From assembly GCF_002868715.1 (NCBI RefSeq), contig NZ_PKLZ01000008.1, forward strand, positions 124,001-188,000: a DNA stretch of 64,000 nucleotides, read 5' to 3'. Source of the stretch: Kineobactrum sediminis (GTDB taxonomy: Bacteria > Pseudomonadota > Gammaproteobacteria > Pseudomonadales > Halieaceae). Position 1 is the first letter of the stretch. Every line of letters starts with the position of its first letter. Below the pieces are notes generated by a model. It saw only the letters and a program-made list of their open reading frames with translations, did not search any database and was not told the DNA's origin. The position numbers and the translations under genes are program-made. Of the stretch, positions 35,982 through 44,959 are shown one piece after another.

Positions 35982-36215
35982 TTATCGATCGGCGGAGTAA
36001 AAAGACGCGCTATCTGGCGCAGGTAAGGCGAGCGTGCCGGTCTCTTCCTCACAGCGGTTGGGATCACCACCACAGATTTCACAGTTGCTGTTTATTCCCA
36101 CTGCGCCCAGGCCACCACAGGAGCCCTTGATGGGACTGCGTCCGGCTATAACGCCCACGGCCATAATGGTCATTATGGTACCCATCAATAGTGCACTGAG
36201 CAGAAAAACGGTCAT
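35982..36215 (-). CDS. nqrM: Na+-NQR maturation protein NqrM
   Basis: 77 residues with one membrane helix (FLLSALLMGTIMTIMAVGVIAG) and the family's Cys pattern: GSCGGLGAVGINSNCEICGG followed by a further Cys in NRCEEE. NqrM helps deliver iron to the Cys4 site formed by NqrD and NqrE, and is needed for active Na+-NQR. It is 29 bases downstream of apbE and close before lolC, so the operon ends with both maturation factors. The sequence is too short for a firm score but the cysteine motif is distinctive. Confidence 0.92.
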   Translation of the reverse strand: MTVFLLSALLMGTIMTIMAVGVIAGRSPIKGSCGGLGAVGINSNCEICGGDPNRCEEETGTLALPAPDSASFYSADR

Positions 36216-36244
36216 TACTGATATCCCTGCAGCCTTATAAGCCG

Positions 36245-37309
36245 CTATTGAGAAAATTCCGGCGCTGCCAGCCAGGGCTGGAACGCGCTTGAGTACGCGG
36301 TGACAATACCATCTTCCGACCGGCGCATTAAATATACCGCGAGCTGGCGCCGCTCCGCCAGCGCCAGCGCAGCATCCGCACCCATGACCGTGAGCGCGGT
36401 CGCCCAGGCATCAGCGCTGGTGCAATCGTCGGCAATCACGGTTACCGACACCAGGTCGTGGGCGATGGGATAGCCGGTACGAGGGTCGATACTGTGCGAA
36501 AACCGCTTCCCGTCCACTTCGAAAAAGTTGCGATAATCGCCCGATGTCGCTATCGCCTTATCGGTCAGCGCCACTGCCAGCGCGACCGCGCGCTCGCCGG
36601 AGTGGGGCTGCTCTATCGCCACCCGCCAGGCGTCGCCCCGCGGGCTATTGCCCGCAACGCGCATTTCACCTCCTACTTCGACCAGATAATGGCCGATCTG
36701 TTCGGATTGCAAGGCCTGGGCCAGTACATCAACCGCATAGCCTTTGGCGATGGACGAAAAATCCAGTTCTACCGGTTGCGTGCGCCGCAAGCGGCTGTTC
36801 GCGGAGTCAAACTCCAGGTGACCCTGCCCCACCTGTTGCAGGGCAGCGTCGATTGCACCCTCTTCCGGCACCGTTATGCCTGGTTGGCCGGGGCCAAAAC
36901 CCCACAGTGACACCAGCGGCCCCACCGTAACATCATAGGCGCCGTCGGATGCATCGCCAATCGCCAGGGCCACAGCCAGCACCCGGGCAAAATCCGGCGA
37001 CACCGGAAACCACGCCCCAACCGGGCTACGGTTAAAACGGCTGATTTCAGAATCGGGGCGCCAGGTCGACATGCTGGCGTTAACATCTTCAAGCAACGCC
37101 TCCAGCGTCTGCTGGACCTGCTCGGGATTGCGACTGGTCTGACTTGGCACATAGGTTACGTGCCAGGTGGTGCCCATCGTGCTGCCGGCAAGCTCAACCG
37201 CCTGTTGTTCCCGGCCACAGCCGACCAGGGCCAGCGCCAGGCACAGGTGCAGGGCAATACCAAAAAGCCACCCCGAAGGGTGGCTTGCAGACTGTGGGTG
37301 CACGGACAT
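36245..37309 (-). CDS. apbE: FAD:protein FMN transferase (ApbE), lipoprotein
   Basis: 354 residues; the ATG overlaps the nqrF stop (TGATG). It has a lipoprotein signal (hydrophobic LFGIALHLCLALALVG followed by Cys, lipobox LVGC). The ApbE domain begins at STMGTTWHVTYV, with the substrate-binding DVTVGPLVSLWGFGP, SSIAKGYAVD and DPRTGYPI motifs. It attaches FMN through phosphoester bonds to Thr residues of NqrB and NqrC, as required for Na+-NQR. Its first 15 codons contain a terminator-like hairpin (see 37259-37286). Confidence 0.95.
   Translation of the reverse strand: MSVHPQSASHPSGWLFGIALHLCLALALVGCGREQQAVELAGSTMGTTWHVTYVPSQTSRNPEQVQQTLEALLEDVNASMSTWRPDSEISRFNRSPVGAWFPVSPDFARVLAVALAIGDASDGAYDVTVGPLVSLWGFGPGQPGITVPEEGAIDAALQQVGQGHLEFDSANSRLRRTQPVELDFSSIAKGYAVDVLAQALQSEQIGHYLVEVGGEMRVAGNSPRGDAWRVAIEQPHSGERAVALAVALTDKAIATSGDYRNFFEVDGKRFSHSIDPRTGYPIAHDLVSVTVIADDCTSADAWATALTVMGADAALALAERRQLAVYLMRRSEDGIVTAYSSAFQPWLAAPEFSQ
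37259..37286 (-). terminator. intrinsic terminator-like hairpin inside apbE 5' end
   Basis: Read on the minus strand the sequence is AAGCCACCC-TTCG-GGGTGGCTT followed by TTTGG. The stem is nine perfect pairs (37265-37273 with 37278-37286) around a UUCG tetraloop, and a T run follows immediately. It starts 23 bases after the nqrF stop and lies within codons 8-16 of apbE. Confidence 0.7.
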
Positions 37310-38532
37310 CAGCCGCCGAAGTCATCGAGCAGGATATTTTCCGGCTCGACACCAAGGTCCGCCAGCAACTTGACTACCGCGGCATTCATCATTGGTGGCC
37401 CGCACATATAGTATTCGCAGTCCTCGGGTGCCGGATGATTCTTGAGATATTCCTCAAACAACACATTGTGAATGAAACCGGTCAGGCCATCCCAGTTATC
37501 ATCCGGTTGCGGATCCGATAGCGCCACGTGCCACTCGAAGTTATCGTTCTCCGCCGCCAGCTGGTCATAATCTTCGGTGTAGAACATTTCGCGCAGGGAA
37601 CGGGCGCCATACCAGAATGAGATCTTGCGCTTGCTGTTGAGGCGCTTGAGCAGGTCGAAGAGGTGTGAACGCATGGGCGCCATGCCCGCGCCACCACCGA
37701 TAAAGATCATTTCGGCCTCGGTATCCTTGGCAAAGAACTCGCCGAAGGGGCCGTACACCTTAACCTTGTCACCGGGCTGCAGGTTGAATGCCCAGGACGA
37801 CATGACTCCGGGAGGGATGCCCTCACTGCCGGGAGGTGGTGTGGCAATACGGATATTGAACTTGACCAGCCCTCTTTCTTCCGGGTAATTGGCCATGGAG
37901 TAGGCCCGGATTACGGTCTCGTCGACTTTTGATTCCAGGTTGAAAAAGCCGAAGCGCTCCCAATCGCCGCGATATTCTTCATCAATCTTGAAATCGCTGA
38001 ATTTGACATGGTGTGGGGGGCATTCCAGTTGCACATAGCCACCGGCCCTGAAATCCACGCTTTCACCCTCGGGCAAGCGCAGGGTGAGCTCCTTGATGAA
38101 GGTGGCCACGTTGGGGTTGCTTTCAACCGTGCACTCCCACTGCTTGACGCCAAACACCTCTTCCGGCACCTGGATTTTCATATCCTGCTTGACCGGCGCC
38201 TGGCAGCTCAGGCGCCACCCTTCCTTCGCGTCACGGCGACTGAAGTGACTTTCTTCGGTGGGCAACATGGCGCCGCCACCTTCTTCAATGATGCACTTGC
38301 ACTGGGCACAGGTGCCGCCACCACCACAGGCGGAGGGCAGAAACAGGCCACTTTCCGAAAGGGTTTGCAGCAACTTGCCACCGGCGGCTACATGGAGGGT
38401 TTTTTCGCCATTGATCTCAATGGTCACCTCTCCGGAACTCACCAGCCGCGAACGCGCCATCAGAATAACCATGACCAGTGCGAGCACGATCACGGTAAAC
38501 ATGGTTACGCCGTAAACTATTGTCATATCCAT
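37309..38532 (-). CDS. nqrF: Na+-NQR subunit F
   Basis: 407 residues. The NADH-oxidising subunit has an N-terminal membrane anchor ([20 protein letters not shown]), a plant-type [2Fe-2S] domain with [12 protein letters not shown] near 70-81 and the last Cys in WRLSCQ, an FAD-binding segment [11 protein letters not shown] near 210 and an NAD-binding segment [14 protein letters not shown] near 278. The C-terminus [13 protein letters not shown] is the ferredoxin-reductase nicotinamide motif. It is the last catalytic subunit gene of the operon and overlaps apbE. Confidence 0.98.
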   Translation of the reverse strand: MDMTIVYGVTMFTVIVLALVMVILMARSRLVSSGEVTIEINGEKTLHVAAGGKLLQTLSESGLFLPSACGGGGTCAQCKCIIEEGGGAMLPTEESHFSRRDAKEGWRLSCQAPVKQDMKIQVPEEVFGVKQWECTVESNPNVATFIKELTLRLPEGESVDFRAGGYVQLECPPHHVKFSDFKIDEEYRGDWERFGFFNLESKVDETVIRAYSMANYPEERGLVKFNIRIATPPPGSEGIPPGVMSSWAFNLQPGDKVKVYGPFGEFFAKDTEAEMIFIGGGAGMAPMRSHLFDLLKRLNSKRKISFWYGARSLREMFYTEDYDQLAAENDNFEWHVALSDPQPDDNWDGLTGFIHNVLFEEYLKNHPAPEDCEYYMCGPPMMNAAVVKLLADLGVEPENILLDDFGG

Positions 38533-38548
38533 AACTACTTACATCCGT

Positions 38549-39157
38549 CTAGAGATCGATACCACCGAATGACATAAAACCCAGAGACATCAAACCCACA
38601 GTGATAAAGGTTATGCCCAGCCCCTGCAACCCGGCGGGTACATCGCTGTACTTGAGCTTCTCACGAATACCCGCCAACGCGACAATCGCCAGTGCCCAGC
38701 CGACGCCGGCCCCCGCACCAAACACGACACTTTCGCCAAAGTTGTAATCGCGCTCAACCATGAACAATGAGGCGCCGAGGATGGCGCAGTTCACGGTTAT
38801 GAGGGGCAAAAACACACCGAGTGCGCTGTAAAGCGCGGGCACGTATTTATCGAGGAACATTTCCATGATCTGCACGATTGCCGCAATCACGCCAATGTAG
38901 GACAGCAGGCCGAGAAAACTCAGGTCCACATCCGGCAGGCCCGCCCAGGCCAGGGCACCATCCGCAAGCAGATAATTATAAATAAGGTTATTGACCGGCA
39001 CCGTGATGGTAAGTACGACGATAACGGCTATCCCCAAACCCAGTGCGGCCTGCACCTTCTTCGAGATTGCCAGGAACGTACACATGCCCAGGAAGAACGC
39101 CAGCGCCATGTTCTCGATAAAGATGGCGCGGATAAACAGACTGAGTAAGTTTTCCAT
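38549..39157 (-). CDS. nqrE: Na+-NQR subunit E
   Basis: 202 residues with six membrane helices. The Cys-containing helices ([11 protein letters not shown] near 25, [14 protein letters not shown] near 120) give the cysteines that with NqrD hold an iron centre between the two half-channels. [12 protein letters not shown] segment and [12 protein letters not shown] loop are conserved in the family. The start abuts the nqrD stop by one base and nqrF follows after 16 bases. Confidence 0.98.
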   Translation of the reverse strand: MENLLSLFIRAIFIENMALAFFLGMCTFLAISKKVQAALGLGIAVIVVLTITVPVNNLIYNYLLADGALAWAGLPDVDLSFLGLLSYIGVIAAIVQIMEMFLDKYVPALYSALGVFLPLITVNCAILGASLFMVERDYNFGESVVFGAGAGVGWALAIVALAGIREKLKYSDVPAGLQGLGITFITVGLMSLGFMSFGGIDL

Positions 39158-39819
39158 TACGCGCCCTCCTCCGCGACAGTGTGCCTGGCCATCTTGAAGT
39201 CAGGTTCCTCAACCTGTTCGCGATCAATACTGCGCAACACCCAGATAAAACCGCCGATCAGGAAGAAGGCGCTCGGCGGCAGCAACAGCAGGCCATTCGG
39301 GTTGTACCAGCCGCCCTCGGTAACCAGCGGCATGATTTCCATGCCGAACAGCTTGCCCGAGCCGAACAGCTCGCGGAAAAAGGCCACCGCCAGCAGCACC
39401 ACACTGTAGCCCAGGCCGTTGCCGACACCATCGAAAAAGCTGGGCAATGGCGGATTCTTCATCGCAAAGGCTTCCGCTCGTCCCATCACTATGCAGTTGG
39501 TAATGATCAAACCGACAAATACCGACAGCTGCTTGCTGATCTCGTAAGCGACTGCTTTCAGAACCTGGTCAACCACGATGACCAGCGACGCGATGATGGT
39601 CATCTGCACAATAATCCGGATACTGCCCGGAATATGGTGACGAATCGAGGAGATAAACAGGTTGGAGAACGCGGTCACCGCCACCAGCGCCAGGCACATG
39701 ACAACGGTGACCTGCATGGAAGTAGTCACCGCCAACGCTGAGCAAATACCCAGAATCTGCAGGGCAATCGGGTTGTCCTTGAAGATGGGTGTTATCAGGG
39801 TTTCTTTGATGGTCGCCAT
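39157..39819 (-). CDS. nqrD: Na+-NQR subunit D
   Basis: 220 residues with six helices. [17 protein letters not shown] (Cys near 27) and [19 protein letters not shown] (Cys near 110) provide its pair of iron-ligand cysteines matching those in NqrE, with which it is homologous and inverted in topology. It lies next to nqrC with one base between the genes and overlaps nqrE. Confidence 0.98.
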   Translation of the reverse strand: MATIKETLITPIFKDNPIALQILGICSALAVTTSMQVTVVMCLALVAVTAFSNLFISSIRHHIPGSIRIIVQMTIIASLVIVVDQVLKAVAYEISKQLSVFVGLIITNCIVMGRAEAFAMKNPPLPSFFDGVGNGLGYSVVLLAVAFFRELFGSGKLFGMEIMPLVTEGGWYNPNGLLLLPPSAFFLIGGFIWVLRSIDREQVEEPDFKMARHTVAEEGA

Positions 39820-39820
39820 G

Positions 39821-40588
39821 TCAGGCCTCCCCGGATTTCAAGTTGTTCAGGAAGGGCTTGTAGCCCCGTTCACCAAGCCAGAACTGTACCAGTTGGCTGA
39901 CGCCGCGACTGGTCAGGGTCGCGCCCGACAAGCCGTCGACGCGCCAGGGTGCAAGGTCGCTGGACGCATCCACACTGCCCTTCACTACTTTTAGCTCAAC
40001 CTCACCATCGCGGTAGACTTTTTTGCCCGGCCACTGGGCTTTCCAGCGCGGATTGTCCACCTCGCCACCCAGCCCCGGCGTTTCACCGTGTTCATAAAAG
40101 CCCAGCCCGGCAACCGTATTGGCATCTGACTCAAGGGCGATAAAGCCATAAAGCGTGGACCAGAGGCCATAGCCACGTACCGGCAGGATCAACTTGTCCA
40201 GTTCACCCGATTCATTTTCCACCAGGTAAACCAGCGAATAGTCTTCGCGGCGCCCGATATTGGCGGGGTCTTCCTCAAGGTCTGTTGACCGCGCGGGATT
40301 CTTCGCCGCCTTGAGCGGTTCGTAGGTGGCGGGGTCTACATCATCAGTGAACTCACCGGTACGCAAGTCCACTACCCGGGTCTTGACCTGGGCAAACTGC
40401 TCCTCAACCGAGCGGTCTTGCTCAAGCATGCCCGCCGCGGCAAGGATGTTACGCTTGCGATCAAGGGTCTTGTTCACTTCCTGGACCGGCTTCAGCATCA
40501 CCGCCGCCGTTGATACGATGACCGAGCACACAATGCATAGTGACAATGCCACCAGCAGCGTCTTGCGGATGCTGTCGTTACTGGACAC
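39821..40588 (-). CDS. nqrC: Na+-NQR subunit C
   Basis: 255 residues with an N-terminal helix ([22 protein letters not shown]) and a periplasmic domain that carries the FMN-acceptor site [12 protein letters not shown] near residue 225; the Thr in SGAT is the flavinylation site used by ApbE. The gene overlaps nqrB by 11 bases and precedes nqrD. Confidence 0.97.
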   Translation of the reverse strand: MSSNDSIRKTLLVALSLCIVCSVIVSTAAVMLKPVQEVNKTLDRKRNILAAAGMLEQDRSVEEQFAQVKTRVVDLRTGEFTDDVDPATYEPLKAAKNPARSTDLEEDPANIGRREDYSLVYLVENESGELDKLILPVRGYGLWSTLYGFIALESDANTVAGLGFYEHGETPGLGGEVDNPRWKAQWPGKKVYRDGEVELKVVKGSVDASSDLAPWRVDGLSGATLTSRGVSQLVQFWLGERGYKPFLNNLKSGEA

Positions 40589-41774
40589 TGGCGAGCCTCC
40601 GTTTGATATTTGCCTGAATCACAAAGTGATCCATGAGCGGTGCGAACAGGTTGGAAAAAAGGATCGCCAACATGATGCCCTCTGGAAAGGCCGGGTTGAC
40701 CACGCGGATAAGCACCGTCATCACCCCGATCAGGATCCCGTAGGTAAACTTGCCGGTATTGGTGAAGGCCGCCGATACCGGATCGGTCGCCATGAATATC
40801 ATGCCGAAGGCGAATCCACCGGTAACCAGGTGCCAGTAGAAAGGCATGGCGAAGGCCGGGTTGGATTCCGAGCCAACCAGGTTGAACAGGGTGGACAGCG
40901 CCACCATACCCAGGAACACCCCGGCTACAATGCGCCAGGAGGCAATCCGGGTTGCGAGTAACACCACGCCGCCCAGCAGGATCGCAAGGGTTGAGGTCTC
41001 GCCGATAGAGCCGGGAATGGCGCCGATAAAGGCCTCAAACCAGGTCCATTGCGACTGCAGTGCGGCCATACCGTCGGAAGCCGCTACCGACAACGGCGTG
41101 GCGCCGGTGTAGCCGTCAACAGCGGTCCAGACCGCATCGCCAGACATCTGGGCGGGATACGCAAAGTAAAGAAAGGCGCGGCCGGTCAGGGCGGGGTTGA
41201 GGAAATTCTTGCCGGTGCCACCAAACACCTCCTTGCCGATCACCACACCAAAGCTGATGCCGAGCGCGACCTGCCACAATGGCACATCGGGCGGACAGAT
41301 CAGGGCAAACAGGATGGAGGTAACAAAGAAGCCTTCATTCACCTCGTGCCCGCGCTTCATCGCAAACAATACTTCCCAGAAACCACCCACCAGAAACGTC
41401 GTCAGGTAGATCGGCAGGAAATAGAGGGCGCCGAAGAAAAAACAGTCCCACACACTGCTGGCGTCGTAGCCGCCAAACAGGCCGATCAGGGTGCCGCGCC
41501 AGCCTTCCACCTGGCCTGCACCTGCCAGAATGTCATTGGCCTGGAAACCCAGGTTATACATGCCGTAAAACATGGCCGGAAAGGTGGCGAACCAGACTGT
41601 GATCATGATCCGCTTCAGGTCGACCCCGTCGCGCACATGAGCCGTATTGCGGGTTACCGAGGACGGCGAATAGAAAATGGTGTCTACCGCCTCATAGAGC
41701 GCATACCACTTCTGGTAGCGCCCGCCTTTTTCGAAATGGTGCTCTACACCATCAAGAATACTACGCAGTCCCAC
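40578..41774 (-). CDS. nqrB: Na+-NQR subunit B
   Basis: 398 residues with about ten helices. It carries the FMN site [10 protein letters not shown] near residue 230, the Thr of GAT being the modified residue, and riboflavin/quinone-binding helices such as [16 protein letters not shown]. It is the main Na+-translocating subunit. The start lies 3 bases downstream of the nqrA stop. Confidence 0.98.
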   Translation of the reverse strand: MGLRSILDGVEHHFEKGGRYQKWYALYEAVDTIFYSPSSVTRNTAHVRDGVDLKRIMITVWFATFPAMFYGMYNLGFQANDILAGAGQVEGWRGTLIGLFGGYDASSVWDCFFFGALYFLPIYLTTFLVGGFWEVLFAMKRGHEVNEGFFVTSILFALICPPDVPLWQVALGISFGVVIGKEVFGGTGKNFLNPALTGRAFLYFAYPAQMSGDAVWTAVDGYTGATPLSVAASDGMAALQSQWTWFEAFIGAIPGSIGETSTLAILLGGVVLLATRIASWRIVAGVFLGMVALSTLFNLVGSESNPAFAMPFYWHLVTGGFAFGMIFMATDPVSAAFTNTGKFTYGILIGVMTVLIRVVNPAFPEGIMLAILFSNLFAPLMDHFVIQANIKRRLASVQ

Positions 41775-41777
41775 GGA

Positions 41778-43124
41778 TTAACCCTCCTTCTCAATACTGG
41801 TCAGATTATCCCGCAAAATGGGACCGTACTCGTACTTGCCGGGGCACACATAGGTGCATAACGCCAGATCTTCTTCGTCAAGATCGAGACAACCCAGCGC
41901 TTGTGCGGTTTCGGTATCGCCCACAATGAGGGCCCGCAGCAGATAGGTCGGCAGGTAATCCTGCGGGACTACCCTCTCATAGGTACCCACCGGCACCATT
42001 GCGCGCTGGCTGCCATTGGTCGTGGTGGTCATTGGCAATGGTTTGCTGCCGAACAGGCTGGTCAGGTAAATGCCCAGGCTGGAATGCTTGCTGGCGCCGG
42101 GGGACAGCCATCCCATGAACTGGCGCTCGCGCCCTTCCCGCAATACCGATACCTGGTTGTGGTAGCGCCCCAAATAGGCTGTTGGCGCCTGCACCCGGCG
42201 ACCGCCGAGTACCGAACCGGAAATCACCCGGTTCTCGCCTTCTTTCAACTGGCCCGCGCAAAGAACCTGCAGGTCGGCTCCAAGCCGGGTCCGCAGCAGA
42301 CGCGGATCCTCAACCTGGGGACCGGCCAGGGCGATCACTCGCTCGGTAAAAATGCACCCATCCAGAAACAGGCGGCCGATCGCGATAACGTCCTGGTAAC
42401 CGATCGTCCATACCGACTTGTCTATGCTGACACCGCCCTCAAGAAAGTGAATATGGGTGCCCGCAAGGCCGGCAGGATGAGGACCGGCGAAAGGCGCCAC
42501 CTCAATATTCGGCGCTTTGCCAAGTGGCAGCTCCCTGCCTGCCGTACAGCAAAGATAGAGTTTGCCTGTCGTCAGTTTTGCGAGCAATTCCTGGCCCAGG
42601 GCAAAGGCCTCTGGTTGTTCCATGATAAAGAGTGCGGGATCGGGCGCCAGCGGGTGAGTATCGATTGCGGTAATGAAAATCGCGGCCGCTTCGGCATCAA
42701 GAGCGGGAACGCGACTGAACGGACGTCCGCGCAGTGCCGTCCACTGGCCGGCGGCATTCAGGTTTTCGCGAATAGTCGCAGGTTCCAGATCCCGGGCAGC
42801 GGCGGCGTCCCAGGATGGAAAACTCTCTGACGCATCGCCTTCAATTTCGATCACTACCGACTGCAGCACTCTGCGGGCACCGCGGTTAATGGCGGTAACC
42901 ACCCCACCTGCGGGGGCAGTGTAGCGCAAGCCTTCCGTTTTCTTGTCGGTAAACAATAACTGTCCGGCTTTAACACGATCGCCTTCGGCCACTTCCATGG
43001 TGGGCTTCATGCCCACGTAATCCGGGCCAACAATCGCGACAGTGCGGCACGGGGGTGCGTCTTCAATCGTTTGTCGGGGCGCGCCCTCGATGGGGATGTC
43101 CATGCCCCGCTTGATCTTGATCAT
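41778..43124 (-). CDS. nqrA: Na+-NQR subunit A
   Basis: 448 residues, the cytoplasmic quinone-associated subunit and first gene of the operon. The N-terminus [36 protein letters not shown] and [18 protein letters not shown] are typical; the C-terminus ends with [20 protein letters not shown]. The promoter is expected in the 162-base gap to the gap gene. Confidence 0.98.
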   Translation of the reverse strand: MIKIKRGMDIPIEGAPRQTIEDAPPCRTVAIVGPDYVGMKPTMEVAEGDRVKAGQLLFTDKKTEGLRYTAPAGGVVTAINRGARRVLQSVVIEIEGDASESFPSWDAAAARDLEPATIRENLNAAGQWTALRGRPFSRVPALDAEAAAIFITAIDTHPLAPDPALFIMEQPEAFALGQELLAKLTTGKLYLCCTAGRELPLGKAPNIEVAPFAGPHPAGLAGTHIHFLEGGVSIDKSVWTIGYQDVIAIGRLFLDGCIFTERVIALAGPQVEDPRLLRTRLGADLQVLCAGQLKEGENRVISGSVLGGRRVQAPTAYLGRYHNQVSVLREGRERQFMGWLSPGASKHSSLGIYLTSLFGSKPLPMTTTTNGSQRAMVPVGTYERVVPQDYLPTYLLRALIVGDTETAQALGCLDLDEEDLALCTYVCPGKYEYGPILRDNLTSIEKEG

Positions 43125-43286
43125 ACGATCCGCCTACAGATTCAGAGATAAGGTTGTCACTACCGGGGCTTGCGCACTGCCGCCCGGCTTCAGGCCGCGC
43201 GCATTATAACGGATGATCCCGCCAAAAGGCCACTGTGGCGCCGGCTTGTCCCGTTGCCACGGAACAACGCCGCCGGCATGGCAATT
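43125..43286. other. intergenic region upstream of nqrA
   Basis: 162 bases between the gap stop and the nqrA start, both on the minus strand. It must hold the nqr promoter and any gap terminator; no clear -35/-10 pair, hairpin with T run, or small gene stands out. Confidence 0.5.
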
Positions 43287-44762
43287 TCATGATTTTTTGG
43301 GATACCGCGTGTACTTGATCCCGGCCATCTGCTCAAGGATCCGGTAGACCTGGCAGCTGTAACCGAATTCATTGTCATACCAGACATAAAGCACGGCCTG
43401 GGTACCATTCACAATAGTCGCCTGGGCATCAAAAATACAGGCGTGGCGGGAGCCTACAAAGTCGCTGGATACGACCTCCGGCGAGTTGGAGTAGTCGATC
43501 TGTTTGCGCATGGGCGAGTGCAGAGCCATGTAACGCATATACTCGTTCACTTCCTCTTTGCTGGTTTCCCGGGCAAGGGTGAGGTTGAGGATGGCCATGG
43601 ATACATTGGGAATCGGTACCCGGATCGCATTGCCGGTGAGCTTGCCCTCCAGCTGCGGCAAAACCTTGGCGACCGCCTTGGCGGCGCCGGTTTCGGTAAG
43701 CACCATATTCAAAGGCGCACTGCGGCCACGACGGTCAGCCTTGTGGTAGTTATCGGTCAGATTCTGGTCATTGGTGTAGGCATGCACTGTTTCCACATGG
43801 CCGCTGACAATACCGAATTTGTCATCCATGGCCTTGAGCGGGGGCACAATGGCATTGGTGGTACAGGACGCCGCAGACACAATCTTGTCGGCGTCGGTGA
43901 GAATATCGTTGTTGATACCCGCCACCAGATTCTTCATGCTGCCCTTGCCGGGCGCTGTGAGAATCACCTTGCTTGCGCCTTTCGACTTCAGGTGCTGTGA
44001 CAAAGCCTCTTCATCGCGCCAAACACCGGTGTTGTCGATAATCACCGCATTGTCGATACCATAGGCGGTGTAATCGATGGAGGCCGGGGAATCTGAATAG
44101 ATCACCTTGATCTCATTACCATTGGCGATGAAGGATTCGCGCTCTTCGTCCACCCGGATAGTGCCATCGAAGGCCCCATGAACCGAATCGCGACGCAGCA
44201 GGCTCGCCCGCTTCACCAGGTCGTCCGGTGCACTGCCCTTGCGCACTACCACCGCGCGCAAGCGCAGGGAATCGCCACCATCGGTCTTGTCGATGAGAAT
44301 ACGCGCCATCAAACGCCCTATACGGCCAAAACCATAGAGCACCACATCAACGGGTTTCGAGGCGGGTTTGGCGCTGGCGCCAATCAGATCGGCGACTTCG
44401 CGCCTGACATAGTCTTCAATAGTAAGCCCGGCACCCTCACCGTGATCGTAATATTGCACGGCCAGGCGACCGATATCGATGTGCGCGGGCCCCAGATCCA
44501 GCTCTGAAAGCGTTTTCAGGATGGGGAAAGTTTCAAACTCCGAGAGTTCGTTTTCCTCCACCTGCCGCACATAGCGGTGGTCCTTCATAATCTGGGTCAC
44601 AGCACGGTTAACCAGGGATTTACCGTAGATGTAGCACTTGACGTTCTTGCTGCGGGAAAGCTGACCCACCAGCGGGATCATGCCCTCTGCCAGTGCCTCT
44701 CGCTCTTTCCAGTCCTTGAAATAATCATCGGGACGCTCTCGCTTGCGTTCATTCACGTGCAC
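43287..44762 (-). CDS. gap: glyceraldehyde-3-phosphate dehydrogenase, long form
   Basis: 491 residues, about 150 longer than usual GapA, with a GTG start and AAGG upstream. The first ~140 residues (including LSRSKNVKCYIYGKSLVNRAV) have no Rossmann signature; the NAD-binding YGFGRIGRLMARIL follows near 150, the catalytic Cys in SAASCTTNAIVPPLK near 295, and HVETVHAYTNDQNLTD and WYDNEFGYS complete the enzyme. This long form is found in Pseudomonas-like genera next to mfd, and may be used in gluconeogenesis rather than glycolysis. It is divergent from mfd. Confidence 0.95.
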   Translation of the reverse strand: MHVNERKRERPDDYFKDWKEREALAEGMIPLVGQLSRSKNVKCYIYGKSLVNRAVTQIMKDHRYVRQVEENELSEFETFPILKTLSELDLGPAHIDIGRLAVQYYDHGEGAGLTIEDYVRREVADLIGASAKPASKPVDVVLYGFGRIGRLMARILIDKTDGGDSLRLRAVVVRKGSAPDDLVKRASLLRRDSVHGAFDGTIRVDEERESFIANGNEIKVIYSDSPASIDYTAYGIDNAVIIDNTGVWRDEEALSQHLKSKGASKVILTAPGKGSMKNLVAGINNDILTDADKIVSAASCTTNAIVPPLKAMDDKFGIVSGHVETVHAYTNDQNLTDNYHKADRRGRSAPLNMVLTETGAAKAVAKVLPQLEGKLTGNAIRVPIPNVSMAILNLTLARETSKEEVNEYMRYMALHSPMRKQIDYSNSPEVVSSDFVGSRHACIFDAQATIVNGTQAVLYVWYDNEFGYSCQVYRILEQMAGIKYTRYPKKS

Positions 44763-44959
44763 GCTACCTTATTGGCCGGGGTGAGGGGGAATACAACGGG
44801 CGCATATTATCGTATTCTCGCTCCTTCACCGCAAGGCGCATGAGGCAAATTTACGGCCACAGGCCTGCAGCGTGGCCGCGTATGTGGCCACTAACGTTCC
44901 ATCTTCTCCCAATTTCCTTACAATAGGCGCCCGCCACCGCCACCGACAGCCCGATTCCT
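44763..44959. other. divergent promoter region between gap and mfd
   Basis: 197 bases with no coding frame of quality. It should contain the promoters of gap (minus) and mfd (plus). No operator or repeat of note was recognised. Confidence 0.5.
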
